Below are positions 36,537 through 46,513 of a stretch of DNA of 64,000 bases, one piece after another. How positions within the stretch are numbered: the stretch's first letter is position 1; every line of letters begins with the position of its first letter. The notes under the pieces are model-generated. The model was not told the origin of the DNA. It saw only the letters and a list, made by a program, of their open reading frames with translations, and ran no database searches. A program made the translations under genes and the position numbers. Source of the stretch: Bacteroidota bacterium (lineage in GTDB: Bacteria; Bacteroidota; Bacteroidia; Chitinophagales; Chitinophagaceae); assembly GCA_018267725.1 (NCBI GenBank), contig JAFDXY010000016.1, positions 1-64,000 on the forward strand, read 5' to 3'.

Positions 36537-37691
36537 TTAATACCTACCCCATCTTCCATCACCTCTTTGTTCAGTTGATCTTCTTTGTTGTGGAAGATAT
36601 TGAGGTTGTTGGTTTTGAATAATAGGACGTTGTGGCATTGGTCTTGTTTGAGGATATTGTTGCCTTGGGTTAGCAGGCTGATTTTGTTGCGGAATAACTG
36701 GTCGCCTTTCTGGTTGTGGCATTGGATTGATTGGCCTGCTGAGTTGTTCAGGCCTTGAAGGATAAGAAGGATAAGGTTGAGTTGGCATAGGAGCAGAAGG
36801 CCTCTTATCTGGTTCTTGTGGCCTGTAAGGTGTAGGCGTATTAGGAACTATAGGCCTTGTTATAGGTCTTTCATTTCTATTATTTTCAATTGTTGCATTA
36901 TTATTACCTGGTCTTGTTGTATTGTTATTTCTTACAACACTTGGTCTATATACGGTAAAATTATTACCATTTATTTGTTGTCCGGGTCTGTTAGCATCTC
37001 TTACCTGAATAGTTGGTACAGGCCTTCCTGTACTTCTTTCAACATCACTTCTGTTTGGACCAGATAAGTATCTTGCATTGTTGTAAATATTGGTATTATT
37101 AATAATTGTTGTATTGTTAATAATTGTAATATTTCTTGAACGATTTATATAGTATCTGTTAATGTTTCCGTATCCCATATATCTATCTTGAATAAAGCAC
37201 CAACGTTCTCTGGGAATATTACCAAACGTAGCACCAATGGTTATATTAAAGCCGGGAGCTAACGGAGCCCATCCATAATATCCGCCACCTGTTCTCCAAC
37301 TAACCCATGCAGGAGCCCATTCGTATCCGGGAACCCAGAACCAACCATAAAACGGGTCGTAATCCCAACGACCATAGTGAAAAGGAGCCCAACCCCAACT
37401 ATAATTTGATGCCCAAGTCCATCCGTAATTACTATAAATCCAATGACCAGATGTTTGATATGGAATAAATCCGGTTTCGTATGAAACCCAAACCTGTCCG
37501 TATTGCGGATAAGTTATCCATCTACCAAAAGGCGATAATTCATTATAAAAAGTATTAAATGAAAGATCGGGTTGTGCGTTATTGTAATAATCGTCTTGTA
37601 CTGGTTGTGCTACAGATTGAGAAACATAGCAAGAACTTGTTGTTATGGCAAACAACAAAGCAACAACAGTTATTGATAAATAAGTTTTCAT
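36537..37691 (-). CDS. Trp/Tyr-rich lipoprotein with Pro/Gln/Asn-rich tail
   Basis: A 384-residue predicted lipoprotein: signal with lipobox TTSSC (Cys near residue 21). The core (about 40-175) is built of short Trp/Tyr/Gly repeats of the type GRWITYPQYGQVWVSY, GWTWASNYSWGWAPFHYGRW and YGWFWVPGYEWAPAWVSW, a pattern known from DUF6600-type envelope proteins. The rest (about 185-384) is low complexity: Asn/Thr/Ile repeats then Pro/Gln/Arg-rich. The frame opens 20 codons earlier, but MKTYLSITVV is the evident signal start. Probably surface- or periplasm-located; function unknown. Confidence 0.8.
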   Translation of the reverse strand: MKTYLSITVVALLFAITTSSCYVSQSVAQPVQDDYYNNAQPDLSFNTFYNELSPFGRWITYPQYGQVWVSYETGFIPYQTSGHWIYSNYGWTWASNYSWGWAPFHYGRWDYDPFYGWFWVPGYEWAPAWVSWRTGGGYYGWAPLAPGFNITIGATFGNIPRERWCFIQDRYMGYGNINRYYINRSRNITIINNTTIINNTNIYNNARYLSGPNRSDVERSTGRPVPTIQVRDANRPGQQINGNNFTVYRPSVVRNNNTTRPGNNNATIENNRNERPITRPIVPNTPTPYRPQEPDKRPSAPMPTQPYPSYPSRPEQLSRPINPMPQPERRPVIPQQNQPANPRQQYPQTRPMPQRPIIQNQQPQYLPQQRRSTEQRGDGRWGRY

Positions 37692-37837
37692 GGCGTAAAG
37701 TTTTAAATCATGAATGTTGTTTATTGTATGATTGAAAAAACCTTGCCACATTTATTACAGATTTGTTAATTCATACAACCATCTGTTTAATGTTTTGAAA
37801 AGTAGAAAAAATACAAACTAAATATTTTGAAATTTTA

Positions 37838-39169
37838 TTATAATGCAAAGTGTAACCGTAACGATACAACATGCACGGGGCCTCTATCTGCATTATAGGC
37901 AGGATGTAATACAAATTGATAATCTGGAGTAAGAAATAGTTTATTGTTTATGCTTAAAGAATAATAGGCTTCAATAATTTGTTCTGATGCATAGTTTAGT
38001 TTTCCATCTCCAATAATAAAACCATAGCCGCCGCCTTTAAGATATTGTTTATGTGGTTCCGATAAATCATTTCTAACGTAAGCTACTCCAAAATTATCAT
38101 TCCTCCTTTTCCAAATAGATCCATCAAAACTAAAACCTGTTGCAACACTTGCATCAATTTCTGTAAATGCCCAAGTTTCATTTTGCCCATCATTTTTACT
38201 GTGTTTAATAAAATGGTGCGCTTTGCCTCTATGGCTTTCTAAACTAAAATAATATCCGTTTTTGGCTCTACCATACATTCTGCTGTCTGTAATATCTGGA
38301 GGCATAAATGTTGCAAGCCCTGTGTTTATTGATGTTTGGTAGTTTCCCATTCTGGCATGGTTGCTAAAAAAACCAATATGTAATGTATGATAGTAACCTT
38401 CTTTTTTTCTTTTTGTTAAGTTGAAGTGATTTAATTCAAACTCAATAACACTACCCATTGCTTGTTTGCCTTTAAATTGTAATTCGGGTTCGTTGGCTGC
38501 CATTGGTACGGCAGTAATGGCAGCACGTATGGCATATTTTTTCCATTTGGCTTGTGCAACTGCACCGTAAACATATCCACGAACATTTGCTGGATAATCC
38601 CATGCACCATTTGCCATTAAACTCCAATTCATAAATTGTGTACGTGGGTCGTGGCTTACTTCACAATCATCAAAAAAATCTGTTAAAGCAAATTTTCCTG
38701 CTATTAAAGAAATATATTCTGTATTTGTTTTTTCTTTTATTTGATTTTCATCTGTTTCTACAAATTCTTTTTTTGAAGATAAAGGGAATCTCTGTTCTGC
38801 ATATAACCTTGCCACAAATAATTGAGGTTTAGGATCTCCAACACGATAAATTTCTCCGTTAGGAAACCCTGCAATACCTAATGTTTGGCTTAAGCCTTTG
38901 CCTGCAGCTAACTCTGGATTAAAAACTAAATAGGTGTTTTTAAAAGGTTTATATGCTGCAAATAATGTTGTGGTAAATGAAGTACGCACGGGCTCGCCTG
39001 AAATAAAACTATTAGTACCTGTGTAAGGTGAATTAAATTTAAATGCGTATTGCGGTATCAAGGTTGCCTGATAATGCAAAGAAATTTTTTTATTACTGCT
39101 TGAATCTTGCGAGATAGATTTTGTTGTAGCAATTAAAATTGTAAGCGTTGATAATAGAATCCATTTCAT
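37838..39169 (-). CDS. OprB-like carbohydrate porin
   Basis: A 443-residue predicted outer-membrane beta-barrel with a signal peptide (about 1-20, ending KSISQ). Alternating amphipathic strands run the whole length. The C-terminal block NKLFLTPDYQFVLHPAYN with the final strand VVSLRLHFAL matches the OprB carbohydrate-selective porin family. Aromatic last residues fit a barrel insertion signal. ATG 39169 is the start; a promoter box ends five bases before it. No sugar catabolic genes are next to it. Confidence 0.82.
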   Translation of the reverse strand: MKWILLSTLTILIATTKSISQDSSSNKKISLHYQATLIPQYAFKFNSPYTGTNSFISGEPVRTSFTTTLFAAYKPFKNTYLVFNPELAAGKGLSQTLGIAGFPNGEIYRVGDPKPQLFVARLYAEQRFPLSSKKEFVETDENQIKEKTNTEYISLIAGKFALTDFFDDCEVSHDPRTQFMNWSLMANGAWDYPANVRGYVYGAVAQAKWKKYAIRAAITAVPMAANEPELQFKGKQAMGSVIEFELNHFNLTKRKKEGYYHTLHIGFFSNHARMGNYQTSINTGLATFMPPDITDSRMYGRAKNGYYFSLESHRGKAHHFIKHSKNDGQNETWAFTEIDASVATGFSFDGSIWKRRNDNFGVAYVRNDLSEPHKQYLKGGGYGFIIGDGKLNYASEQIIEAYYSLSINNKLFLTPDYQFVLHPAYNADRGPVHVVSLRLHFAL

Positions 39170-39174
39170 CAAAA

Positions 39175-39182
39175 CAAAAATA
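39175..39182 (-). promoter_or_regulatory. Promoter -7 box for porin, leaderless arrangement
   Basis: On the minus strand: TATTTTTG, five bases, then ATG. Confidence 0.4.
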
Positions 39183-39276
39183 GGGACACTAATTATGCTA
39201 TGCTAATTTTTTATTTCAACAAAGTTTCAAATTAATTTATATGGTTTGTGCTGTTGGCTTACGAATGTATAAAACA

Positions 39277-42141
39277 CTATTCTTTTTTTAATAAGGCCGA
39301 ACCAATTTTGTTTAGCGTAGCATCTATAATTTCAATAAAATAATTTCCTTTTTGCAATGCACTTACATTAACTTTTGCTTTATGATATATTATATTATTA
39401 ATAATTTCTTTTTGTGATATTAATAAAGCACCCGTAGTAGTATAAATATTTATAGTAGCATATTTTGTACTGCCCGGTGCAAAGTTTACATTAATGAAAG
39501 ACTGTGCAGGATTGGGATAGATAACAAGAGGAACTGTAGTTAATGCTGCTGTTCTATTATTAACAGATAGAACATTTGATAAAGAAGGCAAGGTATTTGA
39601 AATAGGAGTGTTGCTAAAAGTTGTATACCCGCTATTTGTTGCAGAACCTACAATGGCTGTTGTTGCATCTGTCATTCCCAAATTGCTTGTTACAGTTAAG
39701 TTAATGGAAATTTGATAAGTACTGCTTGCACTAATTGCTATTTGTGTGGGTAATGTTCCTGTTGCAATATCACCAGATGCATACGTTGAAGCAATAGTAC
39801 CAATAGGGCTTTGTATGGTGTATGTCCAGTTGGTAATTGCTATACTTCCACTTGGAATAGGTGAAAGATTTTTAGGTTGAATATAATAAGTAGTGCCACC
39901 TGCTGTAATAACAGTATCAATATGTACACCTATAATAGCAGTTGGTTTTGCGGCAACAAATACTGTATGGGTAACACTGTTTTGTAAACCGCCATTGTTA
40001 TTAGTAACAGTTAGTGTTACATTGGTTATACCGTTTGCTGAACTATAAGTGTGAATTGGGTTTACGGCATTAGAAGTAGCTCCGTCTCCAAAATTCCATA
40101 AATAACTTAATGAAGGAGATGTTTCTGTAAGGTTGCTGATATTGTTAAATGTAAGCAACGGATTTCCACTTGCATCGTATGCGTATGAAGCAATATTAAA
40201 TTCTGCACTTGGTTTTACATAAAACTGAATATTGTTGCTTACAGAATTTTCACAACCAGCAATTCCATCTGCCACTGCTTTTAATGTTATAGTGTAATTA
40301 CCGCCTTTAGTATAAGTAGGATTCCATGCATTGGTATTGTATAATGTTGCATTATTGTATCCTCCATCACTCCACTCATAATGAATAGTACTTACACCAC
40401 TGTAGACTGTAGTATTATTTAATTGTACAGATGGAACATATAATGAATCTGGAGTAGAATAATGAATAATACTTGTAAAACTTGGAATAGGTGGAGTAAC
40501 TAATTTAAAATAATAAGTAATGCTATCTGTGCAACCTTCTAAAGATGTTACTTTTAATTTCACAGGATATAATCCATCGGTTTGAAAAATAATTCTCGGA
40601 TTTACAAAAGTATCATTACCATCTCTGTAAGTTATGGCTGTTGTTCCAAAATCCCATTTATACAACATAATTCCTCTACCTATAGAACTTGTACTTATAA
40701 ATGAAAAATCATTTCCGTTAGTAAAACATTTCTTTAATGTATCGGCAACATTTAATGTTTGCAATTCGGTATTTAAGTATAAAGTATAATCAACTTTTGG
40801 TTTAGGATAAATTGTAATATATTGAGTTGTTGAATCTTTTACAATACAAGAGCCATTTGTATTTGTAGCAACCATTTTTACAACATAATCTCCAAACACG
40901 TTGTAAGATTTTGAAGGAGGTGTATTGCCTGAATAAGTTGTTCCATCTCCAAAACTCCAACTGTAGCTTGTTGTTCCGCTACTTGCATTACTTGTATTAG
41001 TAAAGGAATAACTATTATTGTAAGTACAAACGCCACCGGTTGATGTTGCAGTAAAACCTGCTGTTATGGTGGGGCAGGTAGTAATAGTTTGTGTACTACT
41101 ATCTGCACAACCTGTTGTATTGGTTACAATCAACTTTACATTATACGAACCTGTTGCAGCATATAATTTTGTAGGATTACTTAAAGTAGAAGTAGAGCCA
41201 TCTCCAAAATCCCAGAAATAAGTGGGTGTGCCAAATGCAACTGATGATGTACTTAAAAATGAAAAACTTTTTCCTTCAGATTGAGATGATAATGCCGTAA
41301 AATTTACCGTAGGTTTAGGATATACACTAACTTGTTGGCTTGCTCTTGAAGTATCATTATTTCGTATAATAGTTAATTTAACTATGTATAAACCTGCAGC
41401 ACTATAATTTTTTTGAGCATTTTGTGTTGTAGCAGTTGTTCCATCTCCAAATTCCCATAAATAAATTTCATTACCGTTTACAGGTGTTGTATTGGTAAAT
41501 ACATAATTATTGTTGGTAAAACATTGGTCAATAGTATTTACAGTAAATGCAGCAGGTGCATTAGCAACGTTTGAAATATTTATAGTTACAGGTGTGGTAA
41601 TACTGTTGGTGCATCCTGCATTTGTTGTTCCGGTAAGGGTAATATTATAAGTACCAATTGCCGAATAACTTTTATAAGGGTTAGGCCCGGTGGCAGTTGT
41701 TCCATCTCCAAAACTCCATTGATAAGAAGTTATATAACCTGAAGTTACAGACGATGTACTAATAAAATTATAACTGGTACCAGTAATTGCTCCGGCTAAA
41801 ACATTAAAAGACATTACAGGTAAAGGATTTACTGTAATTTTTTGCGAATAATAATATTTTATACCTGAAGTATCTGTTGCTATTAAAGTAACGTTATAAT
41901 CTTTGGCAATGCTGTAAACCTTTGTGGTATTGGTATTGGTTGAATAAGTGCTATCTCCAAAATCCCAGTTATAAGTTAATAAACCTGTTGAGGTATTGGT
42001 AAATGAAAAACTATTTCCTGTTATACATTGGTTGGTATTGTTTACGCTAAAACTTGCAGACGGAGATTGTGCCAATAATGAATTGGTAGTACAAATAAAG
42101 CAAAGAAATAAAAAGCAACTAAGTAAATTTTTTACCCCCAT
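39277..42141 (-). CDS. PKD-repeat surface protein with T9SS sorting domain
   Basis: A 954-residue exported protein. After a signal peptide (about 1-24, ending SLLAQ) come about eight PKD-type Ig domains, each marked by a W-x-F/S-G-D-type core (NWDFGDST, QWSFGDGT, LWEFGDGT, FWDFGDGS, SWSFGDGT, KWDFGTTA, EWSDGG, LWNFGDGA). The last about 80 residues form a type A type IX secretion sorting domain (VIYPNPAQSFINV, then a GNYFIEI strand and final LLKKE). It is therefore likely secreted through T9SS and attached to the cell surface. Adhesion or glycan binding is the usual role for such proteins; no catalytic domain is seen. Confidence 0.9.
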   Translation of the reverse strand: MGVKNLLSCFLFLCFICTTNSLLAQSPSASFSVNNTNQCITGNSFSFTNTSTGLLTYNWDFGDSTYSTNTNTTKVYSIAKDYNVTLIATDTSGIKYYYSQKITVNPLPVMSFNVLAGAITGTSYNFISTSSVTSGYITSYQWSFGDGTTATGPNPYKSYSAIGTYNITLTGTTNAGCTNSITTPVTINISNVANAPAAFTVNTIDQCFTNNNYVFTNTTPVNGNEIYLWEFGDGTTATTQNAQKNYSAAGLYIVKLTIIRNNDTSRASQQVSVYPKPTVNFTALSSQSEGKSFSFLSTSSVAFGTPTYFWDFGDGSTSTLSNPTKLYAATGSYNVKLIVTNTTGCADSSTQTITTCPTITAGFTATSTGGVCTYNNSYSFTNTSNASSGTTSYSWSFGDGTTYSGNTPPSKSYNVFGDYVVKMVATNTNGSCIVKDSTTQYITIYPKPKVDYTLYLNTELQTLNVADTLKKCFTNGNDFSFISTSSIGRGIMLYKWDFGTTAITYRDGNDTFVNPRIIFQTDGLYPVKLKVTSLEGCTDSITYYFKLVTPPIPSFTSIIHYSTPDSLYVPSVQLNNTTVYSGVSTIHYEWSDGGYNNATLYNTNAWNPTYTKGGNYTITLKAVADGIAGCENSVSNNIQFYVKPSAEFNIASYAYDASGNPLLTFNNISNLTETSPSLSYLWNFGDGATSNAVNPIHTYSSANGITNVTLTVTNNNGGLQNSVTHTVFVAAKPTAIIGVHIDTVITAGGTTYYIQPKNLSPIPSGSIAITNWTYTIQSPIGTIASTYASGDIATGTLPTQIAISASSTYQISINLTVTSNLGMTDATTAIVGSATNSGYTTFSNTPISNTLPSLSNVLSVNNRTAALTTVPLVIYPNPAQSFINVNFAPGSTKYATINIYTTTGALLISQKEIINNIIYHKAKVNVSALQKGNYFIEIIDATLNKIGSALLKKE

Positions 42142-42238
42142 TGTTAATCATTAAGTTTTAGTTAACGGTTTTACTTAATGATATTGGCTTTTATGAATAC
42201 TCGAATGTACAATTTTAAGATGAATTTTAATATTTTTT

Positions 42239-43960
42239 TTAATTTAATCTATACACAGGGTATCTTAAATGTGCAGGTTCGTAATAAGGTGAATTTTTAT
42301 AAACAAAATCTAATTGTGCAAAAGCGTTATTGGCAAATGCTGCATCTGCTTTTCTTTTAGCTTCTAATTTTTCTTTTAACTCAGGGTGTTGTTGTAAATA
42401 AACACCGGCAACATCTTCCCAACGGTAATTGCTATAACCTTCTTTTTGTTGTAATACAGCATCAAAAAAATTCCAAACAAAATAACTATCGTAAGCCTCT
42501 GGTTCTAATGTTTCTACTAAAAACCTATCAGCTTTTTGTCCGGTATAAATAATATAATCTCCTTTTAAAAATTTTATTTTTTGTTGGTTGGCAGAAACGC
42601 TTACATCGTTATGTGCATAATGTTTTTCGTAAGCTCTTGAGCCGGTTTTATAATTATCAATATGGTAAGCAGTAATTTCAATTAAAGTATCTTTTTTTAA
42701 TTGCTGCATTTGCACGTTGTTTAGTTTTAATAAATCTGTTACAGCCCACCAACCTTGCGGAATAATATATGCTTTTGGTTTTGAAACAAATTTGGTTCCT
42801 ACAAAATAGTTATAATACTTTACGGGTTTTGTAAAAGGTTTGCTGTGGTCGTAAAACATTCTATTTAAACCGCTAACATCACTAATTTTTTTACCTGTTT
42901 CATAACCCATAAAATTAATGGTATCAATTTTTGAACTATCTACTTTCCATTGTATGGCAAATTGTTTTTGTTGCATTACAGCTTCAATACTTTCTTTTCT
43001 TTTTTGTTTAAGCGTAGTTGCTTGTTTGCTTGCTTCTTCAATTATTGCTTGCATAAACGCATAAGTGCTTTTAACTCTGTCTGCATAAGGTTTTAACATG
43101 TGTGTTTCAGGTACAAATGCAATGGTTTGAAATAATACGGCATAGCCGCTGCTGTATCTTGGAGAATCGTAATATGCATCCCAACCTCTATCAGGATTTC
43201 CCATTTCAAAATTTACATAAGGGCACATAACCCAATTTTTTTGCTGCATGCTTTTGTATAATGAAGGTTCAAAAACATCGTGTAAATATTTTCCAACTTC
43301 TCCGCCCAATTTATTGTGTTGTGTAGTAAGCATGGTCATGGTGTGTTGATAATCTGCTCCATCACTTACATGGTTATCAATAAAAATATCAGGATTTAGC
43401 CAATGAAAAATTTTTGTAAACTCTCTTGCATTTTTACTATCACATTTAATAAAATCTCTATTCAAATCTAAATTTTGTGCATTGCCTCTAAAGCCATACT
43501 CTGCAGGTCCATTTTGACTTACACGAGAGTAAGGAGTTCTATTTAAACTTCCACCAATATTATAAACCGGAATAATTGCCAATACAATATTTGTTGGAAG
43601 AGGGATTTTTTTTGCAACAATATCTCTTACCAACATTTGGTTTGCATCAATACCATCAGGCTCTCCGGGATGAATGCCATTATTAATAAATACAACCACT
43701 TTTTGTTGCCATTGGGTAGGGTTAAAACTTTTATCACTACTTACCAAAACCAGTTGTAGTGGGTATCCTGCATCGGTTAAGCCAAAATTTTTTATAGAAA
43801 TAATTGAATTGTTTGCAGCTAATTTTTTATAAAATTGAATACATTCAAAATATGTTGCAGATTCTTTTCCATTTGTTTTTTCAAATACAGTTTGCATATT
43901 TTGTGCGTAACTGTTTATGCAATAAATGGCAAGTAAAAATGAAATAGTAATTTTTTTCAT
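42239..43960 (-). CDS. Exported M14-family zinc carboxypeptidase-like protein
   Basis: A 573-residue protein with a signal peptide (about 1-19, ending NSYAQ). The zinc ligands of the M14 family are visible: HPGE (His97, Glu100) and the third His at His197 (DNHVSDG); the catalytic Glu is probably Glu285 in FVPETHML. The NLDRDF-type substrate loop (LDLNRDFIK) is also present. M14 enzymes remove C-terminal residues or act on murein peptides. A C-terminal region of about 230 residues has no recognised domain. It is divergent from the two-component genes. Confidence 0.9.
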   Translation of the reverse strand: MKKITISFLLAIYCINSYAQNMQTVFEKTNGKESATYFECIQFYKKLAANNSIISIKNFGLTDAGYPLQLVLVSSDKSFNPTQWQQKVVVFINNGIHPGEPDGIDANQMLVRDIVAKKIPLPTNIVLAIIPVYNIGGSLNRTPYSRVSQNGPAEYGFRGNAQNLDLNRDFIKCDSKNAREFTKIFHWLNPDIFIDNHVSDGADYQHTMTMLTTQHNKLGGEVGKYLHDVFEPSLYKSMQQKNWVMCPYVNFEMGNPDRGWDAYYDSPRYSSGYAVLFQTIAFVPETHMLKPYADRVKSTYAFMQAIIEEASKQATTLKQKRKESIEAVMQQKQFAIQWKVDSSKIDTINFMGYETGKKISDVSGLNRMFYDHSKPFTKPVKYYNYFVGTKFVSKPKAYIIPQGWWAVTDLLKLNNVQMQQLKKDTLIEITAYHIDNYKTGSRAYEKHYAHNDVSVSANQQKIKFLKGDYIIYTGQKADRFLVETLEPEAYDSYFVWNFFDAVLQQKEGYSNYRWEDVAGVYLQQHPELKEKLEAKRKADAAFANNAFAQLDFVYKNSPYYEPAHLRYPVYRLN

Positions 43961-43991
43961 TAATATTGAGTTTAATAAGGAAAATTAAATA

Positions 43992-44669
43992 ATGGAAAAG
44001 CAATATAAAATATTATTGGTTGAAGATGAAATAAAATTGGCAACAGTAATTAAACAAGAACTAACAAGTGTAGGCTTTATAGTTGATATTGCTACCGATG
44101 GTTTATTGGCACAAGAATTATTTATGCAACATAATTATTCATTAGCATTGTTAGATATAAACTTACCCGGTAAAAACGGAAGAGAATTATGCAAAGCATT
44201 TAGAAATGCAGATACCGATATTTCTATTATCATGCTTACAGCATTAGGTGAAATTCAAGATAAGGTTGATGCTTTTAAATTTGGTGCAGATGATTACATT
44301 GTTAAACCATTTTATTTTGAAGAATTAATTGCCAGAATAAAAGCAGCATTAAAAAGAACATCATTAAGTGAAGATAATATACTTTCTGTTCACGATTTAT
44401 CTATTAACTTAAAAACAAAAGCAGTAACAAGAGCAGGGCACGACATACCTTTAACTGCCAAAGAGTTTGCTTTATTAACTTTATTAGTTAAAAACCAAGG
44501 GAAAGTAATTTCTAAGCAAGAAATTATGGGTAAAGTTTGGGATTTAAACTTTGATACAGGAACCAATGCCATTGAAGTTTACATTAGTTTTCTTCGTAAT
44601 AAAATAGATAAACCTTACACCGATAAATTAATACAAACAAAAGCAGGATTTGGATATTTTATTAAATAA
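43992..44669 (+). CDS. OmpR-family response regulator
   Basis: A 225-residue two-domain regulator. The receiver domain has acidic residues Glu11/Asp12, the phospho-acceptor Asp55 (LLDINLPGK) and Lys105 (VKPF). The C-terminal winged helix (about 130-225) has LTAKEFALLTLL and the recognition helix region VEVYISFLRNKI-like NAIEVYISFLRNK. The histidine kinase gene begins seven bases after its stop, so they form one two-component operon, divergent from the M14 peptidase gene. Confidence 0.95.
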   Translation: MEKQYKILLVEDEIKLATVIKQELTSVGFIVDIATDGLLAQELFMQHNYSLALLDINLPGKNGRELCKAFRNADTDISIIMLTALGEIQDKVDAFKFGADDYIVKPFYFEELIARIKAALKRTSLSEDNILSVHDLSINLKTKAVTRAGHDIPLTAKEFALLTLLVKNQGKVISKQEIMGKVWDLNFDTGTNAIEVYISFLRNKIDKPYTDKLIQTKAGFGYFIK

Positions 44670-44675
44670 TGTTTT

Positions 44676-46046
44676 ATGAAATTAAAACAAAGATTTGCTT
44701 TATTATTCACGCTCTTTGTTGCCATAATTTTATTTATTTCTTGCATTACTATTTATATTCTGTATAGAGATTATAGAACCGAAGATTATTACAGACGTTT
44801 GCATATTGAAGGACAAAAACTTTTTGATGAATATGCAGATCTTAGAATAAACCACAAACAAGATTTAACAGAAAAATTAAATGCAGAACATAAAAATATT
44901 TTAAACAGCGAGATAATTGTTATATGCGATACTGCACAAAATATTATATTTAAAAAACCCGATACACTTAATTTTTTTATAAACAAAACATTGCTTAAAA
45001 ATGTTGCAGCTAACAATGATTATCAGTTTAAAGATGATAACAACTATCAACATATTGGTTTTTATGTAAGTGAAGTTGGTGTGTATGTATTTGTTTCTGC
45101 GTTTGATAAAATAGGTTTACAAAGGCTTCAGCAAATGGGTTATATTTTAATTTTTGTATTTATAGGAGGCCTTTTTTTAACTGTAGTACTTAGCCTTTTC
45201 TTTGTAAATCAGGCTTTAAAACCTTTAACAGAACTTAGTTTGCAAATGCAAAAAATAAATGCTTCTAATTTATTTGAACATTTACCCGAAATAACGGTTA
45301 ATGATGAGTTACAACAAATTACCAGCAGTTTTAATAAAATGCTTAACAGGCTTAATAATGCTTTTGAAACACAACGCAGTTTTGTACATAATGCTTCGCA
45401 TGAATTAAGAACGCCATTAACAGTTATGCTTTCTCAAACAGAAGCCGCATTAAACAAAAATATAAGCCCCGAAGAAGTTAAAATATTATTACGCTCATTA
45501 AAAGAAGATCAACTTTCTTTAATTGAATTAACCAATTCGTTATTACTATTATCTCAATACGAAAAATTACCTTCTTTTAATTCGTTGCCTTTAATTAGAA
45601 TAGATGAAGTAATATTTGAAGCTATTGCCACAACACAAAAAATATATCCTTCTGCTAATATTTCTCTTTCATTTAAAGAACATCCTGCTAATGAAAAACA
45701 ACTTATGTTACCAATTAGCGATGCATTGTTAAAAGCAGCATTTATTAACTTAATTAAAAACGCTGTTATTTATTCTTTCAATAAAAAAGTTGATATAAAT
45801 ATTGAAAACACAGGCACTCAAATAATTATAAATATTGAAAATAACGGACAATTAATTTCACAAAAAGATATTCAAAATTTAATGCAACCTTTTTTCAGAA
45901 GCGATAATGCAGTTAAAATAAAAGGTTTTGGTTTAGGTTTATCAATAGCCAAAAGAATTATTGATATACATGATGGGCAATTAATTTATAATCCTATTGA
46001 GCCAAATATTAACCGTTTCTCGGTAATATTTTCTATTAACCAATAA
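44676..46046 (+). CDS. HAMP-domain sensor histidine kinase
   Basis: A 456-residue membrane kinase. Two transmembrane helices (about 8-30 and 154-178) flank a sensor domain of about 120 residues facing the periplasm. A HAMP segment (about 180-235) precedes the dimerisation/phosphoacceptor helix with His242 (NASHELRTPL). The ATP-binding domain has an N box (LINLIKNAVIYS) and a G box (GFGLGLSIAKRI). The F-box is less clear. The partner is the regulator directly upstream. The signal is unknown. Confidence 0.94.
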   Translation: MKLKQRFALLFTLFVAIILFISCITIYILYRDYRTEDYYRRLHIEGQKLFDEYADLRINHKQDLTEKLNAEHKNILNSEIIVICDTAQNIIFKKPDTLNFFINKTLLKNVAANNDYQFKDDNNYQHIGFYVSEVGVYVFVSAFDKIGLQRLQQMGYILIFVFIGGLFLTVVLSLFFVNQALKPLTELSLQMQKINASNLFEHLPEITVNDELQQITSSFNKMLNRLNNAFETQRSFVHNASHELRTPLTVMLSQTEAALNKNISPEEVKILLRSLKEDQLSLIELTNSLLLLSQYEKLPSFNSLPLIRIDEVIFEAIATTQKIYPSANISLSFKEHPANEKQLMLPISDALLKAAFINLIKNAVIYSFNKKVDINIENTGTQIIINIENNGQLISQKDIQNLMQPFFRSDNAVKIKGFGLGLSIAKRIIDIHDGQLIYNPIEPNINRFSVIFSINQ

Positions 46047-46051
46047 AACAA

Positions 46052-46080
46052 AAAACCCGCTGCCAATGGCAACAGGTTTT
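46052..46080 (-). terminator. Bidirectional terminator between kinase gene and rpsT
   Basis: Outer stem AAAACC/GGTTTT and inner TGCCA/TGGCA. The minus-strand reading, serving rpsT, ends in a T-run and is the better terminator. Confidence 0.6.
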
Positions 46081-46102
46081 AGTTAAATAAAACAAATATT
46101 GT

Positions 46103-46348
46103 TTAAGCTTTTTTCTTAGCTAATTTACTTTTTAAATTAGCAGCTTTATTTTTATGAATAATTCCACGTTTAGCCAACTTATCAATCATTGATGCAACTT
46201 CAGGCATCTTATCGTCATAAGCTTTTGTATCTGAAGTAGCTTTTAAATCACGTATTGCATTACGAGTAGTTTTACCGTAATATTTATTTCTGTCTCTGCG
46301 TTTAGCGGCTTGTCTGGTATCTTTTTTAGTAGCTGAATGGTTTGCCAT
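46103..46348 (-). CDS. rpsT: 30S ribosomal protein S20
   Basis: An 81-residue S20, a small helical protein binding 16S rRNA early in 30S assembly. The N-terminal MANHSATKKDTRQAAKRRDRN and C-terminal KRGIIHKNKAANLKSKLAKK are typical. Stands alone with its own promoter box and terminator. Confidence 0.97.
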   Translation of the reverse strand: MANHSATKKDTRQAAKRRDRNKYYGKTTRNAIRDLKATSDTKAYDDKMPEVASMIDKLAKRGIIHKNKAANLKSKLAKKKA

Positions 46349-46368
46349 TATAATATTTTTTCGGACGG

Positions 46369-46376
46369 CAAAAGTA
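46369..46376 (-). promoter_or_regulatory. Promoter -7 box for rpsT
   Basis: On the minus strand: TACTTTTG followed by CCGTCC, the same ten-base TTTGCCGTCC as at the rplU promoter. Confidence 0.5.
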
Positions 46377-46513
46377 ATGGTATGTAATTAAATAGAAAAA
46401 TTTCTTTCAAAAAAATATAATAAATAGATGATTAAGTGTGAATAATACGTTTTTTTTCTCCCTTCAAAATACGATATTTGCAACCATTTTACCCAGCGTT
46501 TCAAACTCCACTC

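Noticed and set aside
46478..46513. TTG start giving sucA twelve extra residues.
   Set aside because: The family N-terminus begins MKDFSYITN, and the TTG lies in a promoter-like ATATTTG sequence.
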